Assembly: GCA_019054805.1 (NCBI GenBank)
Contig: JAHQIY010000038.1
Span: 124,001-188,000 of the forward strand
Length of the DNA stretch: 64,000 nucleotides
Direction of reading: 5' to 3'
From: Brachionus manjavacas
Taxonomy: Eukaryota > Rotifera > Eurotatoria > Ploima > Brachionidae
How positions within the stretch are numbered: the first letter of the stretch is position 1; the number at the start of each line of letters is the position of its first letter. A model generated the notes under the pieces. It made no database searches, had not been told where the DNA came from, and saw only the letters and a list, made by a program, of their open reading frames with translations. Position numbers and translations under genes: made by a program. Below, piece by piece: positions 22,661 through 34,297 of this stretch.

Positions 22661-22734
22661 TTTAATTTTGTTTTTTTTTTTTAATTAGACTGAAAATAAC
22701 AATTATTGGCGTTTTTTTAATTTTATTTTTTATA

Positions 22735-22900
22735 CAAAAAATGACAAATTTAGGTAAAAATTAACAAAAATATACTAGTAACTTTAATACTAAATAAATT
22801 GGTCAAAAAATGACAAATTTAGGTAAAAATTAACAAAAATATACTAGTAACTTTAATACTAAATAAATTGGTCAAAAAATGACAATTTTAGACAAAAATT
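22735..22900. repeat. 69-bp tandem repeat, about 2.4 copies
   Basis: The unit starting AAAAAATGACAAATTTAGGT repeats at 22735, 22804 and, with changes, 22873, giving a constant 69-bp period. The first two units are essentially identical. The third diverges after about 25 bp. Confidence 0.85.
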
Positions 22901-24397
22901 AACAAATTTTGGATTTTTTTTGGTCTATAAATTAACAAATTTAGCAGAGCTAGTAACATTATCTCATTTAAATATTGACAAATACAATAAAAAGTCCATT
23001 TTAATCAATCGAACTTATTTTAAAAAAATTCTGAGCCCTCTTAAAATTGGATTAATTTAAATAGAGAACCAAACTGTGCTAAAAAGGTAGCAATATCAAA
23101 ATAATCTTCTTTTTTTGTTTGAATTAACGCATTATCAGATTCTGAAATAAAACTTTGTGAAACAGAATTTCGTTTTATATCTGGAAATTTTTAAAAGCTT
23201 TTTTCAACTCTGTCTCAGAAAGTTTAATTAATTTATAAATTGAATAGTCGATTTTTTCAAATCACCGCGTCGTTCAAAATAAGATCTAGTTGCATTTTTT
23301 AAATCACGAAATTATTGATCATAAAATAGCAGTAGAATTCGAAACAGTTAGAATATAAATACTTTTCTTTATTGAAGTTAGAAAGTCTTTAAAAGTTTTA
23401 AATCAAAAATATTCATTTGAAACTTGGCAACTTTAAGTTTGGCACTTAACTGACTTTTTAAAAACAAATTTAAAAATAATCGATTAAGCTGTCTTAAAAT
23501 AAGATTTAATTAAAGCTTCAAAATGAATGAATGAATAGATTTCAAACAAAGTTTAAAATTAGGTATTTTTTTAGATAAATCAAAATTAACAAAAGGAAGT
23601 TCTGAGTTCTGAAATGTCAATTAGAATTTAAAAAAAAAACTTTGGCATTTTCTTTTAAGTTTATAAAAAACACAGTCAAATATTTGAGTAACCAAGGCCT
23701 CCGTTCTGAAGAATTGGTCTCATTTACTCACATGTTAAGGTATTCGAAATTATAGTTTTTTAAGAGGAAATTAAAATTTTACAGGAAACAACTAAATTTA
23801 TTATTATTAAATATAAGTTTTCCTAAGACCAATTTTTGGGATCACACTCCTTTTTCTTTTTTCAGTCGAATAAAAAATAAATTTTTTTTAGGATGAATAA
23901 ATGAATTACACTAATTATAATAAATTTCATTTATTAATTTCACTAAGTCTTACTTTTTGTTTTTATACAGATTTTGATATTTTTAAAAATTGAATGAGAA
24001 CAAGAGTAGAAAACACAAAATTGAAAAAAAGGATATCAAATGATCAAAACTTAACTGATTAAAATCTTAATAAAATTAGATCGCGTAATATAATCTATAC
24101 CCATAAATTTATTAAAAATAGAATAAACTTAACAGTTATTTATCAAATTGAATAAAAGTGTAATAGAAAATAGAAAATTATCCTAAATTGATTAAAACAA
24201 CCTTAATTTGAATAAAAAGAACATTAATTGGTTCATTAGAATTAAGAAACTCATTAGATTTACACTTTTAAGATAAATTAATTGATTAAACGTTATTTAA
24301 ACTAAATTAACAAAATAATCTTCATTTCATTTTTTATTTACAAATTTGTATCATTATTTTCTGTCTTACATTTTACTTTTTACACTTTTAATTTTTA
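22901..24397. other. Gene-free stretch with possible decayed coding remnant
   Basis: On the minus strand, 23020-23180 reads SFISESDNALIQTKKEDYFD before stops, without a recognisable family. The rest is AT-rich sequence. The final part is probably the 3' UTR of the retroelement whose tail is at 24405-24456. Confidence 0.35.
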
Positions 24398-24456
24398 ATT
24401 TTAATACATCGCCAGAATTGGCGCAAAATGAAATAAATAAATAAATAAATAAATAA
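24398..24456 (+). mobile_element. Retrotransposon 3' tail inserted in MULE fragment
   Basis: ACATCGCCAGAATTGGCG (stem 24410-24413 with 24420-24423) followed by AAATGAAATAAATAAAT and more AAAT units to 24456. The tail ends exactly where MULE transposase sequence resumes, so the element inserted into the MULE. Confidence 0.7.
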
Positions 24457-24459
24457 ACG

Positions 24460-24806
24460 TTATTTCATGTGCATTTAGACTTCAGATGTTAGATTTCAGC
24501 TCGATTGGTTTGGATTTACCAATACATAATAATAAAAAAAGAGGCCCTCCTTCTAAAACTGTAAAGAGCCTAGAAGTTCAAGCTTCTGACCTAATTAAAG
24601 CACCTGAAGAAAATGCCATTTTCGATGATGACTTAACATCTCAAGATGATACTTCCAAGCGACCAAGATTTGATGACAGTGTTAGTAAATTATGTGATAC
24701 TTGCGGCAAGCCTTTACAAAAAGAATTGTATTATTATTGCGCAATAAACAAATGTAAACAAAAAAATGAGTTTATTATTTTTCTAATGAATCTGATTAAT
24801 CTTTAA
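24460..24806 (+). pseudogene. MULE transposase C-terminus, interrupted by retroelement
   Basis: This aligns with the fragment at 3565-3861, starting in the middle of the SWIM finger (the codons after CNHV). It continues IGLDLPIHNNKKRGPP, an acidic linker, and CDTCGKPLQKELYYYC...CKQK. Divergence from the 3.4-kb copy is considerable (for example SKTVKSLEVQASDL), so it is a separate, older copy. The upstream part was displaced or lost when a non-LTR element inserted at 24456. Confidence 0.75.
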
Positions 24807-26159
24807 TGAATTTGATATTTTTTTAATAAATTTGTTACTTATTTCTTTAATTTGATAATAATATAATAAATTTGTTGTATTTTCTTTTATTTTATTATAA
24901 TTTAATAAATTTATGGTAAACTTTAATAAATTTATTGTATTTTTAATAAAATTTATGGTTAGAAGTGTTGACGGCCAAATTAGATTTTTAAATTTTTTTT
25001 AAATTAAACATAAGATGTTCATTATTTTAATTTAAAAAAAAAACAAGTCTTTTTATCTCTAATTGACCTTTAATTGATTCTTCTAAAATCTTTATTTGAA
25101 AACTTTGAAGACAAATTTAAAATCGACATTTAGGGCTCAAATAAACGCTTTAAATGATATTTTAATATCAATTAAATTTTATTACGGCCTAACAAAGTTA
25201 AATTTTGTATTGTAAAATTTCAAAATATTGATTAAGTATTCAATTTACTTCAGAAAAAAAATCATAATTAATAATTAATTATTTTCTGTCTAATTGTTGA
25301 TTAAACAAATGATGTTAAGTAAAGTTAAGTCATTTATTTTTAAAAAATTGGTAAAAAATAATTTTTTATTTAAATCAAAACCTAAAAATTTTTATTTGAA
25401 ATTTGATCATGAACTTCAATTTGTCTAAAAACAATGATAACTTTTAAACTCTAATTGTAAGCTAAGTCATGACTTTGACTTAAACTTGTGACTTTAAAAA
25501 TGCCTATCTGTTTTTTCACTGAGGCCCAGATTCTAGTTCGGCAAGAAGATCAAACAAAGGCTTGATTGTAAACTTAAAATATAAAATAAAAGGAATGAAG
25601 CTCATTGAAAAATTTAAATTAAAAAAATATTACAAAAATTAAATATAATGTTGAAATATCTCTTAAATTACCTTTATATGATAATAAAATGAACTTGAGC
25701 AACTATCTCTATTTAAAGAACATCAATTAGATATTCGTAAGATTCATAAAAATCTATTACCAAGCTTATTTTAGCATTTGATTGAAAAATACATTAAGAA
25801 AAATAAACTGCAGCGATTTCACAATTATTATTATTATTATTAATTTTCACAATGCTAAAAATTATAAATAAAGCATTAAAGATGAGAATGAGTAAGACAT
25901 TAAGATATTTTTTAAATCATTTGGCGGATAATTTTTCAAAATTTATGTAATTAATTAATCTATTAAAAGACATTAAAAAAAGTCGTGTCATGTTCTTTTT
26001 GTAAAAAATTGCAAAAAATTAAAGGCAATTTTTTTCTTATTGAAAAGAGACATTAACTTTAAATTAAATCTAATGATTTTAAAGCTTTTAACTTTCAAAT
26101 ATAAATAGTTGTAAGTAACAAAACATAACGCATTAAAATTTAATTTAATAAAATTTATA
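24807..26159. other. Gene-free AT-rich stretch before protease gene
   Basis: No coding sequence is supported. A short ATT triplet run lies near 25826-25842. The last few hundred bases must contain the promoter of the metalloprotease gene starting at 26160. Confidence 0.4.
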
Positions 26160-29100
26160 ATGAATAAGATTATTTTATATTTTTTATTTCTCATGGTGTT
26201 TGAGTCTTCATTAAAAGCTTACATCATTAAAAATTTTAAATCAGAAAAAAGAGCATCCGAAAGGCTCACGTTCTCATTCGGACACGACAAAAACAATTCA
26301 ATATTTCCTCAAAAATTTTCTTTTAATATTAAAAGTAAAAGAGAGCGTTTGAGACTCGAATTTGTCAAAATACCAATTTATGATGAAAATTTTCCAAAAA
26401 TTTTTACTTTATCCGCTGATAAAAAATTGCATGAATTTGATTTTAAAGCTAAAAGCGTAATTCTATTTATCTTTTAATTTTATATTTAAATTTTAGCTCA
26501 AACCGTAGTTAAATTTTATTTTCGTTTTATTTTTTTACTACTTCTATAAGCAAACTGAAATTGTTGGTCATTTTTATGCAAAAAACGTATTAAATAATGT
26601 TACGTAAAATGTAGAGTAAAATTAAAATTAAAATTTTTGGATATTAACCATAAAATTTATTATTTTAAAATTGAATTTTTCTATTTTTCTATTTTTTTAA
26701 TTAGTTCTGAGATTTTAATGTATTTGTTTTTTAATCATACTTTATTGCTGTAATAAATTTTAATTAAAATTAAAATTTCATTTAAAAGGCTTGTTAATGC
26801 CATTACTTTTTTTGATTCAAAATTTTCGGATTTTTCTTTTAAGTTTTCAAATACAGAATCAATCGAAGATCAATTAGGAAAAAAACAAACTGTATTTTTG
26901 ATCATTTAAAAGATTTAATATTTAATGTTTGAATAAAACAAAAAAGATAAAAACTTATTTACTAATTTTTACTGAAATTTTAACTGATTAAATTTTCATC
27001 AAATGATCCTTAACTTAAAGTGGCCGAAATGACAGAGTTCTTAAAACTCTTCTTGGATAATGTGTTGTAAATTTGTGAGGGTAGTTTATTTATTTTTTTT
27101 ACTGATTTTATTAGCAAAAGTCACTAATTATTAAAGTTGATACATAATCCGATGTCTAATATAAGTATATTATTATCAGGTTTATTGGCTTGGTAAATCT
27201 TGATTTTTTAAAATTTAAAAAGGTCACTAAAAATTTGCTATAGAAAAATTATACTCTTTTTTAATATTAATTAATTTACTAAATTGAACTACGGATTGGA
27301 AATAACCATTGTCTTTAAAAAAAATTTTAATAGAAATATGCTCAATATCAAGAGAAAAATGGAATGGGATTTGGCACTTTAATTCTAAGACCGAATAATG
27401 ATTTTAGTCTGGTAGTTAATATAAAGTTATTACCAACTAAAAATTATGATAGCAATTTTTTTTAGTATGCAAGGATTTTTGGTAAACAAAACTCTGATTA
27501 TTTTATTGACATTACTCCACATACTTCTAAAAATGAACATCTAATTAAAAAGCGGAGTTTATCAGAAGAACTACCAAAATTAGCAAATTATTATGCTTTC
27601 AATGATGACTTAATCGAACCAGAAAGTAAATAACTTGTGCAATATTTTATCAAATATTTTTAATTAAATTATTTCAAGGTTCTTTAATTAAAAAGTTGAA
27701 AAAATTTAAACACAATTCTAAAACTCGGTTTGTAATTTTTTCTAATCGGTTTCAGATTTTCTTATTGATATTTTAGACTTAGAAAGAATGAAAAGATCAA
27801 TCCTCAGTTAGTTGATGTCGAAATTTTAGTTGTAACAGATCCTTCGATTTACGAACAGCATAGAGATTATCTTGCAAGAAATGATGATTTTAGTATTTTT
27901 CAAAGCATCTTGGATTATTATATATTTTCTATGAATGGCGTAAGGTTCTAGTTTCATTTAAATCATTTATGAAAAAAATAAAATATTTTTTTTTAATTTA
28001 TCAATAAAAAAAATTCTTATAATTTTAAAATTTAAAAAAAAATCAAGGTTAACCAAAAATACAAAAAATCGTTCCAAAACGATCCCGACCTAAAGATAAA
28101 CATTAGATTATCGAATATTATTGCAATTAAAGTAATACTTGATAAAATTTCCGCATTGTAAATTTTAGAGCCAAACTTGAACAATTGAATAGCTTTTTAA
28201 TTAAAAAGTTTAAAATTAAATAATTTTATTAATTGTTAATTTTTTTCTCTAAAAATTACAGTGCCCAAAATATTTTTTTTTAACCCAAGTATGCTTTTTC
28301 CACAAAAAGGATAAAACTAATTCACCATGGACTTATTCAGATGTTTTAAATGTAGAGGGATTCCTAGAATACAAGAATAGACGAGTCATTAAACGTAAAG
28401 CATTGGACCTTTTTGCTGATTTTATAACTTCGCTTTCAATAAATTTTCCATTCGACCATGCAATCGGAGTTTTTAAGTAAACTTTCAAATAAAAATTTTT
28501 TTATATTATTTTTTTGAATATTTTTCAAATAGCAAAGATCTTTGGAATGAAAATGAACTTCAGACTCCATCTCAAAGATCTGGACTTCTAGGCGCTGCTT
28601 ATACAGGAGCGATTTGCGATTATGGTTTTTCAGTAGTTGAAGATTTTGGAGGATTTGCACACATTTATGTTTGATCTTTTTTTATTTAATTATTGATCGT
28701 TTAAATCTTAATTTATGCTAACAGGCAATGGCACATGAATTGGGACACAGTTTGGGTGCCAATCATGATCAATCTGTTCCAGAAACAGCATCTTGTTTAG
28801 CATCAGAATACTTTTTGATGAGTCCATTCATTTCCTATTCTAGAATGGACAATTTGCAACGATTTTCCGAATGTTCAATTAGACAAATTAAAAATTTTAT
28901 ACTTGAAAATGGGTATATTTAATTAAGGAAAAATTAATTAATTTTGAATATTTCAAACTAAAAATTTAATCAAATAGTATGATTTCAAAACAAGCAGCCT
29001 GTTTGTCCAAAATAACAAAAAAAGAATATAATCTTCCAGGCTATGCCAATTTTTCTTTAACTGGTCAATATTGGAATGCCACTGATCAATGCAAAATGCG

Positions 29101-29990
29101 ACATGGACAGCAAGCTACTTTCTGTTCGGTAATAACCAGCGAAATCCAAGCAACCGGTTAATTTTAATTTTCTGATTAATTTAGAGCAAAATTGATAGCA
29201 TCTGTAGTTCTTTGTATTGCCGACCAAACAATGAATCAGACTGCGTATCTATCGGTCCTGCAGTAGACGGAACTTTTTGTGATTCTAATTCCGTAATGTT
29301 TTAATAAATGATTAATTTTTTTAATATTTTCATCCCAGGTTTGCGCCAGAGGCAAATGTCAAAATCCAAAAGCTAAAAATTCTTGCATTTATGGGGACGA
29401 TTTTGTGAAACCACTAGATTTTGGAATAGGATCTTCAAATGTAGTGGTTTCTTGTCAAGAATGGTTTTCTATAATGCATAATCATGGAAAATCAATTGAT
29501 TATTTTTGTAATAAATTGGATGGAGACAAAATATGTTGTGAAAGCTGTGCCAGTATTATCTCTTTTTCTCAGATTAACTCTTATTTCATTTTATTTATTT
29601 ATACAAGGATACAAGCTTTTGAAGTGTCAAGACTTGGATTTTAATTGTCCAAGCTATAAATTCAATTGTTTTGTGGGAGATATAGGTTTCAGTAGTGGAG
29701 CTATCGCCAAAATTGAGAATGTTTGCTTAAGAACCTGTGGAATTTGTGATAGTAAATTTTATAAGAAATAAAAATATAATTTTTCAAACCTTTCAAAAGC
29801 ATCGCCCATAAAATGCCGCGAAAATTTGTGTTTAAACGGTGGAACATGTTCGGGCAATATTAATAATAAGCTTTTTAGGTTCAAATGCTTGTGTCCGGAT
29901 GAATATAAAGGCCATTTGTGTGAAATAGAAATTCCGAATCTGATGATATCATTTGTCAAAAATGCGAATTCAAAACAAATTTTGAAATAA
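26160..29990 (+). CDS. Secreted ADAMTS-like metalloprotease with ShK and EGF modules
   Basis: Sixteen exons: 26160-26456, 26497-26504, 26789-26891, 27334-27411, 27466-27625, 27679-27727, 27777-27939, 28048-28131, 28262-28476, 28533-28668, 28725-28912, 28978-29128, 29185-29292, 29339-29552, 29608-29751, 29800-29990. Every junction keeps phase; the product is 762 aa. Signal peptide about 1-20. A propeptide runs to about 235, ending in a basic cluster. The reprolysin domain begins near DVEILVVTDPSIY. The zinc site HELGHSLGANHD is at 435-446, with catalytic Glu436 and Met-turn Met463. An ADAMTS-type Cys-rich region follows (about 497-650). A ShK module has six cysteines (658, 665, 672, 691, 695, 698), and an EGF module lies at about 706-740. 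There are no thrombospondin repeats, so it is ADAMTS-like rather than true ADAMTS. Such enzymes cleave extracellular matrix. Exon 2 (8 nt) is inferred from phase alone. Confidence 0.85.
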
Positions 29991-30329
29991 TTAATTTTTT
30001 GAAAAAAGATTAAAAGAAAAAACAATTTTAGACAAGATGCTTTTTAAAACTTAGATAAAAATAAATAAAAACTAATTCGTCAAAATCATAATCTTTGTCT
30101 TAATACCTTATAATATTTAAAAAAATCAATTTAAATTTATTTAAATATTTAATTTAGAAATAATTAGAAATTCTTTTTTTTTTATTTGAAGATTTTATTT
30201 TAAAAATTTTTTGAGTAAAATAACCGTGAGGTTGAGAATTTTTTCGATTTTACTCAGTTAAAATATTGAAATCTAATTTAATAAATCAATATATAAATCA
30301 AATCTTAAGATTAGAGTTTTCAGGAAAAA

Positions 30330-30410
30330 TAATAATAATAATAATAATAATAATAAGCTACAGCAGGAGACCTGTGGAGCGAGACTAGATGTAGTTTCGC
30401 TATGGTAGCT
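30330..30410. repeat. AAT repeat followed by three-way-junction-like structure
   Basis: An AAT run (about 30329-30355) leads into sequence that can fold as three helices. The closing stem is AGCTAC (30356-30361) with GTAGCT (30405-30410). A CAGG/CCTG arm lies at 30364-30374. A 10-bp arm AGCGAGACTA (30378-30387) pairs with 30392-30401, including one G-T pair, under a GATG loop. GC content is far above the surroundings. Possibly the terminal structure of a retroelement read on the minus strand. Confidence 0.5.
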
Positions 30411-31480
30411 ATCTTTCTGAAAAAAAAATTCATTAAATATGCAATCCAGTCAAGTTCATTCGTAAACTAAATTCGATTATTTATAATTCATTCATTTTTA
30501 ATTTGCGATATTTTTTTTGTTTTTTATTTCCATTTATTTTTTCGTCGTATAAATTAAAAAGTTTAATTTAATAAAATCTAAATTTTGAAAAGATCTAGAC
30601 AATTTTGAATTTTCTAATAAATAATGCTGATTCTAAAAAAAAAACAAATTTTGTTAAATAAAAAATAATTTATTTAAAGAAGACTCGAAATTAAGCAATT
30701 CAATATTATTTTAAAATATAAATTTTTAAGTTTTAGTATTTAAAACTTTTTGAAATTTAGTTAATTGATTATAAGTCTTTCAAATTCTGTAAACGAAAAA
30801 TTTTTTAATTTTTAATTCCTACTTCCATTTAACGGAGACGTATTAATTAAAAAATAAATAATATTTTTTCAACTAATTTAAATAATAAAATAGCTGCAGA
30901 AAAAAAAAGCAGACGTGAAATTACTCAATTTTTTTATTATATTAATTTTTTTTTTAATTTAAATATTTCATTTTATTAATTAAAAAATGGATAAAATTAT
31001 TAAAGTATTAAAAATTTATATGTAATATCTAATAAAAAAACAAAAATATCAAAAAAAAATCTAACTCAATTATTCGCATTTTTAATATAATAAAATAAAT
31101 ATCATAAAAAATCACAATTAATTCAAAATAAAAAAAATTGCTCAACACACAGTCTGCTATAGCTTCTTTCTTTTCAAAATTAGTTCACGCTGGCCTACTA
31201 ATTGACCCCTACCTGCGACCTAGGTTGTCCTCACAAGACACCATATAAAAGTTGCGAGTTTAATATATCATTTTGTAGAGAGTTTTTTTATGATTAAAAT
31301 GAGCTATAGATTGTTTTTTTTCTTCTAGTTTTCGAGAAGATACAATCAAATAACACCAAAAATGACCATTGTTCTAAAATCTAAAAAACTTGGGTGTTTA
31401 ATGTTTTTATCGAATAACTTTTAATTTATTTAAGGTATTATCTTAAAATTTTGTACACATACATAATTAAATTAAAGCTT
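30411..31480. other. Gene-free AT-rich stretch
   Basis: No coding sequence. One GC-richer island lies at 31141-31260 (CCTACCTGCGACCTAGGTTG and neighbours), similar in style to the structured segment at 30356 and to 51845-51890, but not alignable by eye. Confidence 0.4.
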
Positions 31481-31878
31481 TTAAATAAATATCTTTATAA
31501 AATAAAATCTTTTTTCTGAGTCTTGATTTTCAGTATTATTCTGGCCATGTGTATGTTCACTGTTTTGAATATGAATAATAGCGCCTGAATGAGTTTTTGG
31601 CTTCTCTATAAATAAATTTTTAGCACAATGTGAGCATTTGAAATTTTTTTTATCGCTGTTGACTCCTTTACCAAGTTTTCGATTCTTTTTTCCCCAAGTT
31701 GATTCCTTTAATCGATCTTGAACGACTTTCAATGCTTTTAGAACTCAATGAATACTTTTGCCTTTCCTCTGTTCTTTTCAAGTTCGACTTCAATCTCATC
31801 AACTTCATCATCAGTATCTTGATCTATTGAACCAACTGGTCTTAATATTGAGGTTGTTGATGTTTCTGAATCACTCAT
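31481..31878 (-). pseudogene. MULE/FLYWCH N-terminal fragment, frameshifted
   Basis: On the minus strand an ATG at 31878 opens an acidic leader (SDSETSTTSILRPVGSID, then DTDDEVDEIEVELEK). A frame change near 31740 leads into LKVVQDRLKESTWGKK and then FKCSHCAKNLFIEKPKTHSG...HTH, with a CxxC...H..H pattern typical of the FLYWCH-like finger at the N-terminus of MULE transposases. Stops follow, and no catalytic domain is present. A related N-terminal piece is at 58741-59289. Confidence 0.5.
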
Positions 31879-31894
31879 GTTTTCAAAAAATATT

Positions 31895-32277
31895 AATTAT
31901 CTTATTTATTTATTATTAAATATGTACCGAGCTAATGCTCCTTCAGAATAAAAATATATAAAATAAAAAAAAATTAAAAACGTTGAGTTGAAATAGCTTG
32001 AGGTAAGACATGCTTAAATATATGATAGTTCAGGAAAAAAAAGAAGAAATTGTTACTGCTCAATGGAGTTGAATATTCAATAAATCTTGATTCAAAACCT
32101 TCTCTTTATTCTTCCACATTCTGTTTCCAGTCTAACCAATGAAACAGAATGACTCTGCATATTATCATATTTCAGCTTTAAAATAGATCTAACTGCTGAA
32201 TTTTGAATAAATTGTTTTTTTAGGATGTTAGCTTCTGATGATGAATTTAAACAAGGAAAAGAATGGTCCAAGTTAAA
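31895..32277 (-). mobile_element. Non-LTR family-2 3' fragment
   Basis: The minus strand encodes DHSFPCLNSSSEANILKK and then AVRSILKLKYDNMQS, the same C-terminal segment as in the copies at 46446, 57668 and 62549. It ends in ATTCTGAAGGAGCATTAGCTCGG (stem GAGC/GCTC at 31929-31940) and an A-rich AAAT tail near 31900. The 5' end is cut by the MITE at 32280. Confidence 0.7.
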
Positions 32278-32279
32278 TA

Positions 32280-32918
32280 CAGTGCTGCTACGATACCTTG
32301 AATTCACCATATTTACCGTAAATTATGGTAATCTAAAAAAGGATATTTTTCGTAAAAAAACGATAATTATCGTAAAATACCGATAATTATTGTAAAATTC
32401 AGTGAAAAAAAAAATTTCCAAAATTTCTCGAAAAAAAACGATTTTCATGAAAAAAAATTTTTTTTTTGAATTCTTGAAAAAGGAAAAAAAAAATTTGATT
32501 GAATTTTGTGACAAAAATTGACGTAAATTTCGGTAAATTTTTGTAAAAAAAGGTAAAAAATGGTAAAAATTCAAAAAAAAAGGAAAAATGGATTTTTATA
32601 ATTTCATTCAATTTTTACTGATTATTTACTGATTTTAAAATTTACCGAAATTTACGTCAATTTTTGTCACAAAATTCAATCAAATTTTTTTTTTCCTTTT
32701 TCAAGAATTCAAAAAAAAAATTTTTTTTCATGAAAATCGGTTTTTTTCGAGAAATTTTGGAAATTTTTTTTTTCACTGAATTTTACAGTAATTATCGGTA
32801 TTTTACGAAAAATACCCTCTTTTAGATTACCATATTTTACGGTAAATATGGTAAAATATCGTGAATTTACCATAATTTACGTAAAATATGGTGAATTCAA
32901 GGTATCGTTGCAGCACTG
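32280..32918. mobile_element. Large palindromic MITE flanked by TA
   Basis: CAGTGCTGCTACGATACCTT at the left end and its inverted counterpart (one difference in the first 20) at the right end are flanked by TA on both sides. The inverted similarity continues through almost the whole 639 bp (arms of roughly 250-300 bp, with indels in homopolymers), so the element can fold into one long hairpin. The arms are full of TTTACCG/CGGTAAA units. There is no ORF of substance. TA target and CAGT ends fit the Tc1/mariner superfamily, as a non-autonomous derivative. Confidence 0.85.
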
Positions 32919-33389
32919 TATTACAATTTGAAAATTTGGATTTTAAAATGATTTTGAAAAAGAAATGCCCGAATTTTCGAAATTAAATATTAACATTACA
33001 ACCTTATGGCAGAATATGGATTAAGATGATACTCTGCATTGATCAACTAACACAATATACAGAATTTCCAGAACTTACAGAATTAATTTTAGGATCAAAG
33101 AAATAAGGTTTTACTTTTATTTTTGCTTGAAAAATCACCTTGCCAAAATATGTCTCATTATTACTTAATTTTTTATCAAGTTTTTTTACTCATTCGTGGC
33201 TTTTCTCAATGCTATTTTCATTTTTTTTTTCTTGTTTAAAGTTTAAGAGAGCAGTAACAAAACCCTCTTTTCAGCTTTTCAGCATGCCAATGGATTTTGA
33301 GAACAAAATTAGTAATAATTATAATTTAATTTTAATAAATTAAGAATAAATAGAGGTATAGACAATGAAAATATTTAAAAATAAAAATC

Positions 33390-33795
33390 CTTTCTGTACT
33401 TTTTGTACTTTTTCAGAATATTATTTTATTTGGCCCTGTTACTTTTTGTACTTTCTGTACTTTTTGTACTTTTTCAGAATATTATTTTATTTGGCCCTGT
33501 TACTTTTTGTACTTTCTGTACTTTTTGTACTTTTGGTTCTTAATGGTAATAAAAAAACCTTTTATTTATATTTAACTAATATTTTTCTTACCTTCAGCAT
33601 ACCCGAATCCCTAAACCAGGGCTCCGCCCCGGACCCCGTTTAAGTTTTAATAAAATTATTAAAATTATCATTAATCACAGAAACAGGGCCAAATAAAATA
33701 ATATTCTGAAAAAGTACAAAAAGTAAAGAAAGTACTAAAAGTAACAGGGCCAAATAAAATAATATTCTGAAAAAGTACAAAAAGTAAAGAAAGGA
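33390..33795. mobile_element. Foldback element with 61-bp tandem arms
   Basis: About two direct copies of a 61-bp unit containing GGCCCTGTTACTTTTTGTAC occur at roughly 33395-33535. About two inverted copies of the same unit, with the same 61-bp period, lie at roughly 33681-33795 (GGCCCTGT at 33432 and 33493; ACAGGGCC at 33683 and 33744). The central spacer of about 150 bp contains the GC-rich hairpin listed next. Foldback elements have exactly this organisation: tandem repeats making up long inverted arms. Confidence 0.75.
33596..33644. repeat. GC-rich hairpin motif, copy 1
   Basis: CTAAACCAGGGCTCCGCCCC followed by GGACCCCG stands out in an otherwise roughly 20% GC region. AGGGC/GCCCC and GGGGT/CCCC-type pairing is possible. 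A second copy, CTAAACCGGGGCTGCGCCCC followed by AGACCCC, is at 55574-55601. Confidence 0.7.
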
Positions 33796-34297
33796 AAATG
33801 ATTTTTTAAAAGTTTGATCTCATTGTCTATCCATGAATAAATATTGAATGAAAAATTGTTTTAAATGTCTAATTGAATAGATACAATTGTACCAAAGTGA
33901 GCTCTAAATAGAATAAAAGAAAACTAACCAAAAATCAAACCAAAAGTAAACATTGTTTTTGTTAAGATCAAGAGCTGATTGAGAAAAAAAAAATAACATC
34001 ATTTTTTTCTTCTAAATTCGTTTTTATAGAAACACTTTTTTCGAAACAAAATTTCAAGTTAAATAAATGCACATTTGAGAACAAAAAACAACAGCAAATC
34101 CATTGAGCAAGTTTTATATATAAAAACTGGGGTAGAAAAAAATCCCAAGCATATAGTGTAGTGAAAACTTTTTTCAAATTTAGTCAAGTTCACATGGAAT
34201 TTATTTGATCTTTTTTCCTTAAATAAAAATTCATTTTTCAGATATTTTCATTAGAAGAAATTTTTTGAAGTAGAGTTTTTGAATTTTTTAAAGAAAA
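33796..34297 (+). promoter_or_regulatory. Upstream region of CCT5
   Basis: About 500 bp without coding sequence precede the CCT5 start. A TATA-like TTTTATATATAAAAAC lies at 34111-34126, about 170 bp before the ATG. Whether it directs initiation cannot be told from sequence alone. Confidence 0.35.

Noticed and set aside
30356..30410. Hammerhead ribozyme
   Set aside because: The three-helix layout is suggestive and the minus strand has GCGAAAC and GTC, but the required CUGAUGA core is absent on both strands.
32323..32611. Phe/Lys-rich minus-strand ORFs
   Set aside because: They lie inside a palindromic MITE and reflect poly-A/poly-T runs, not protein coding.
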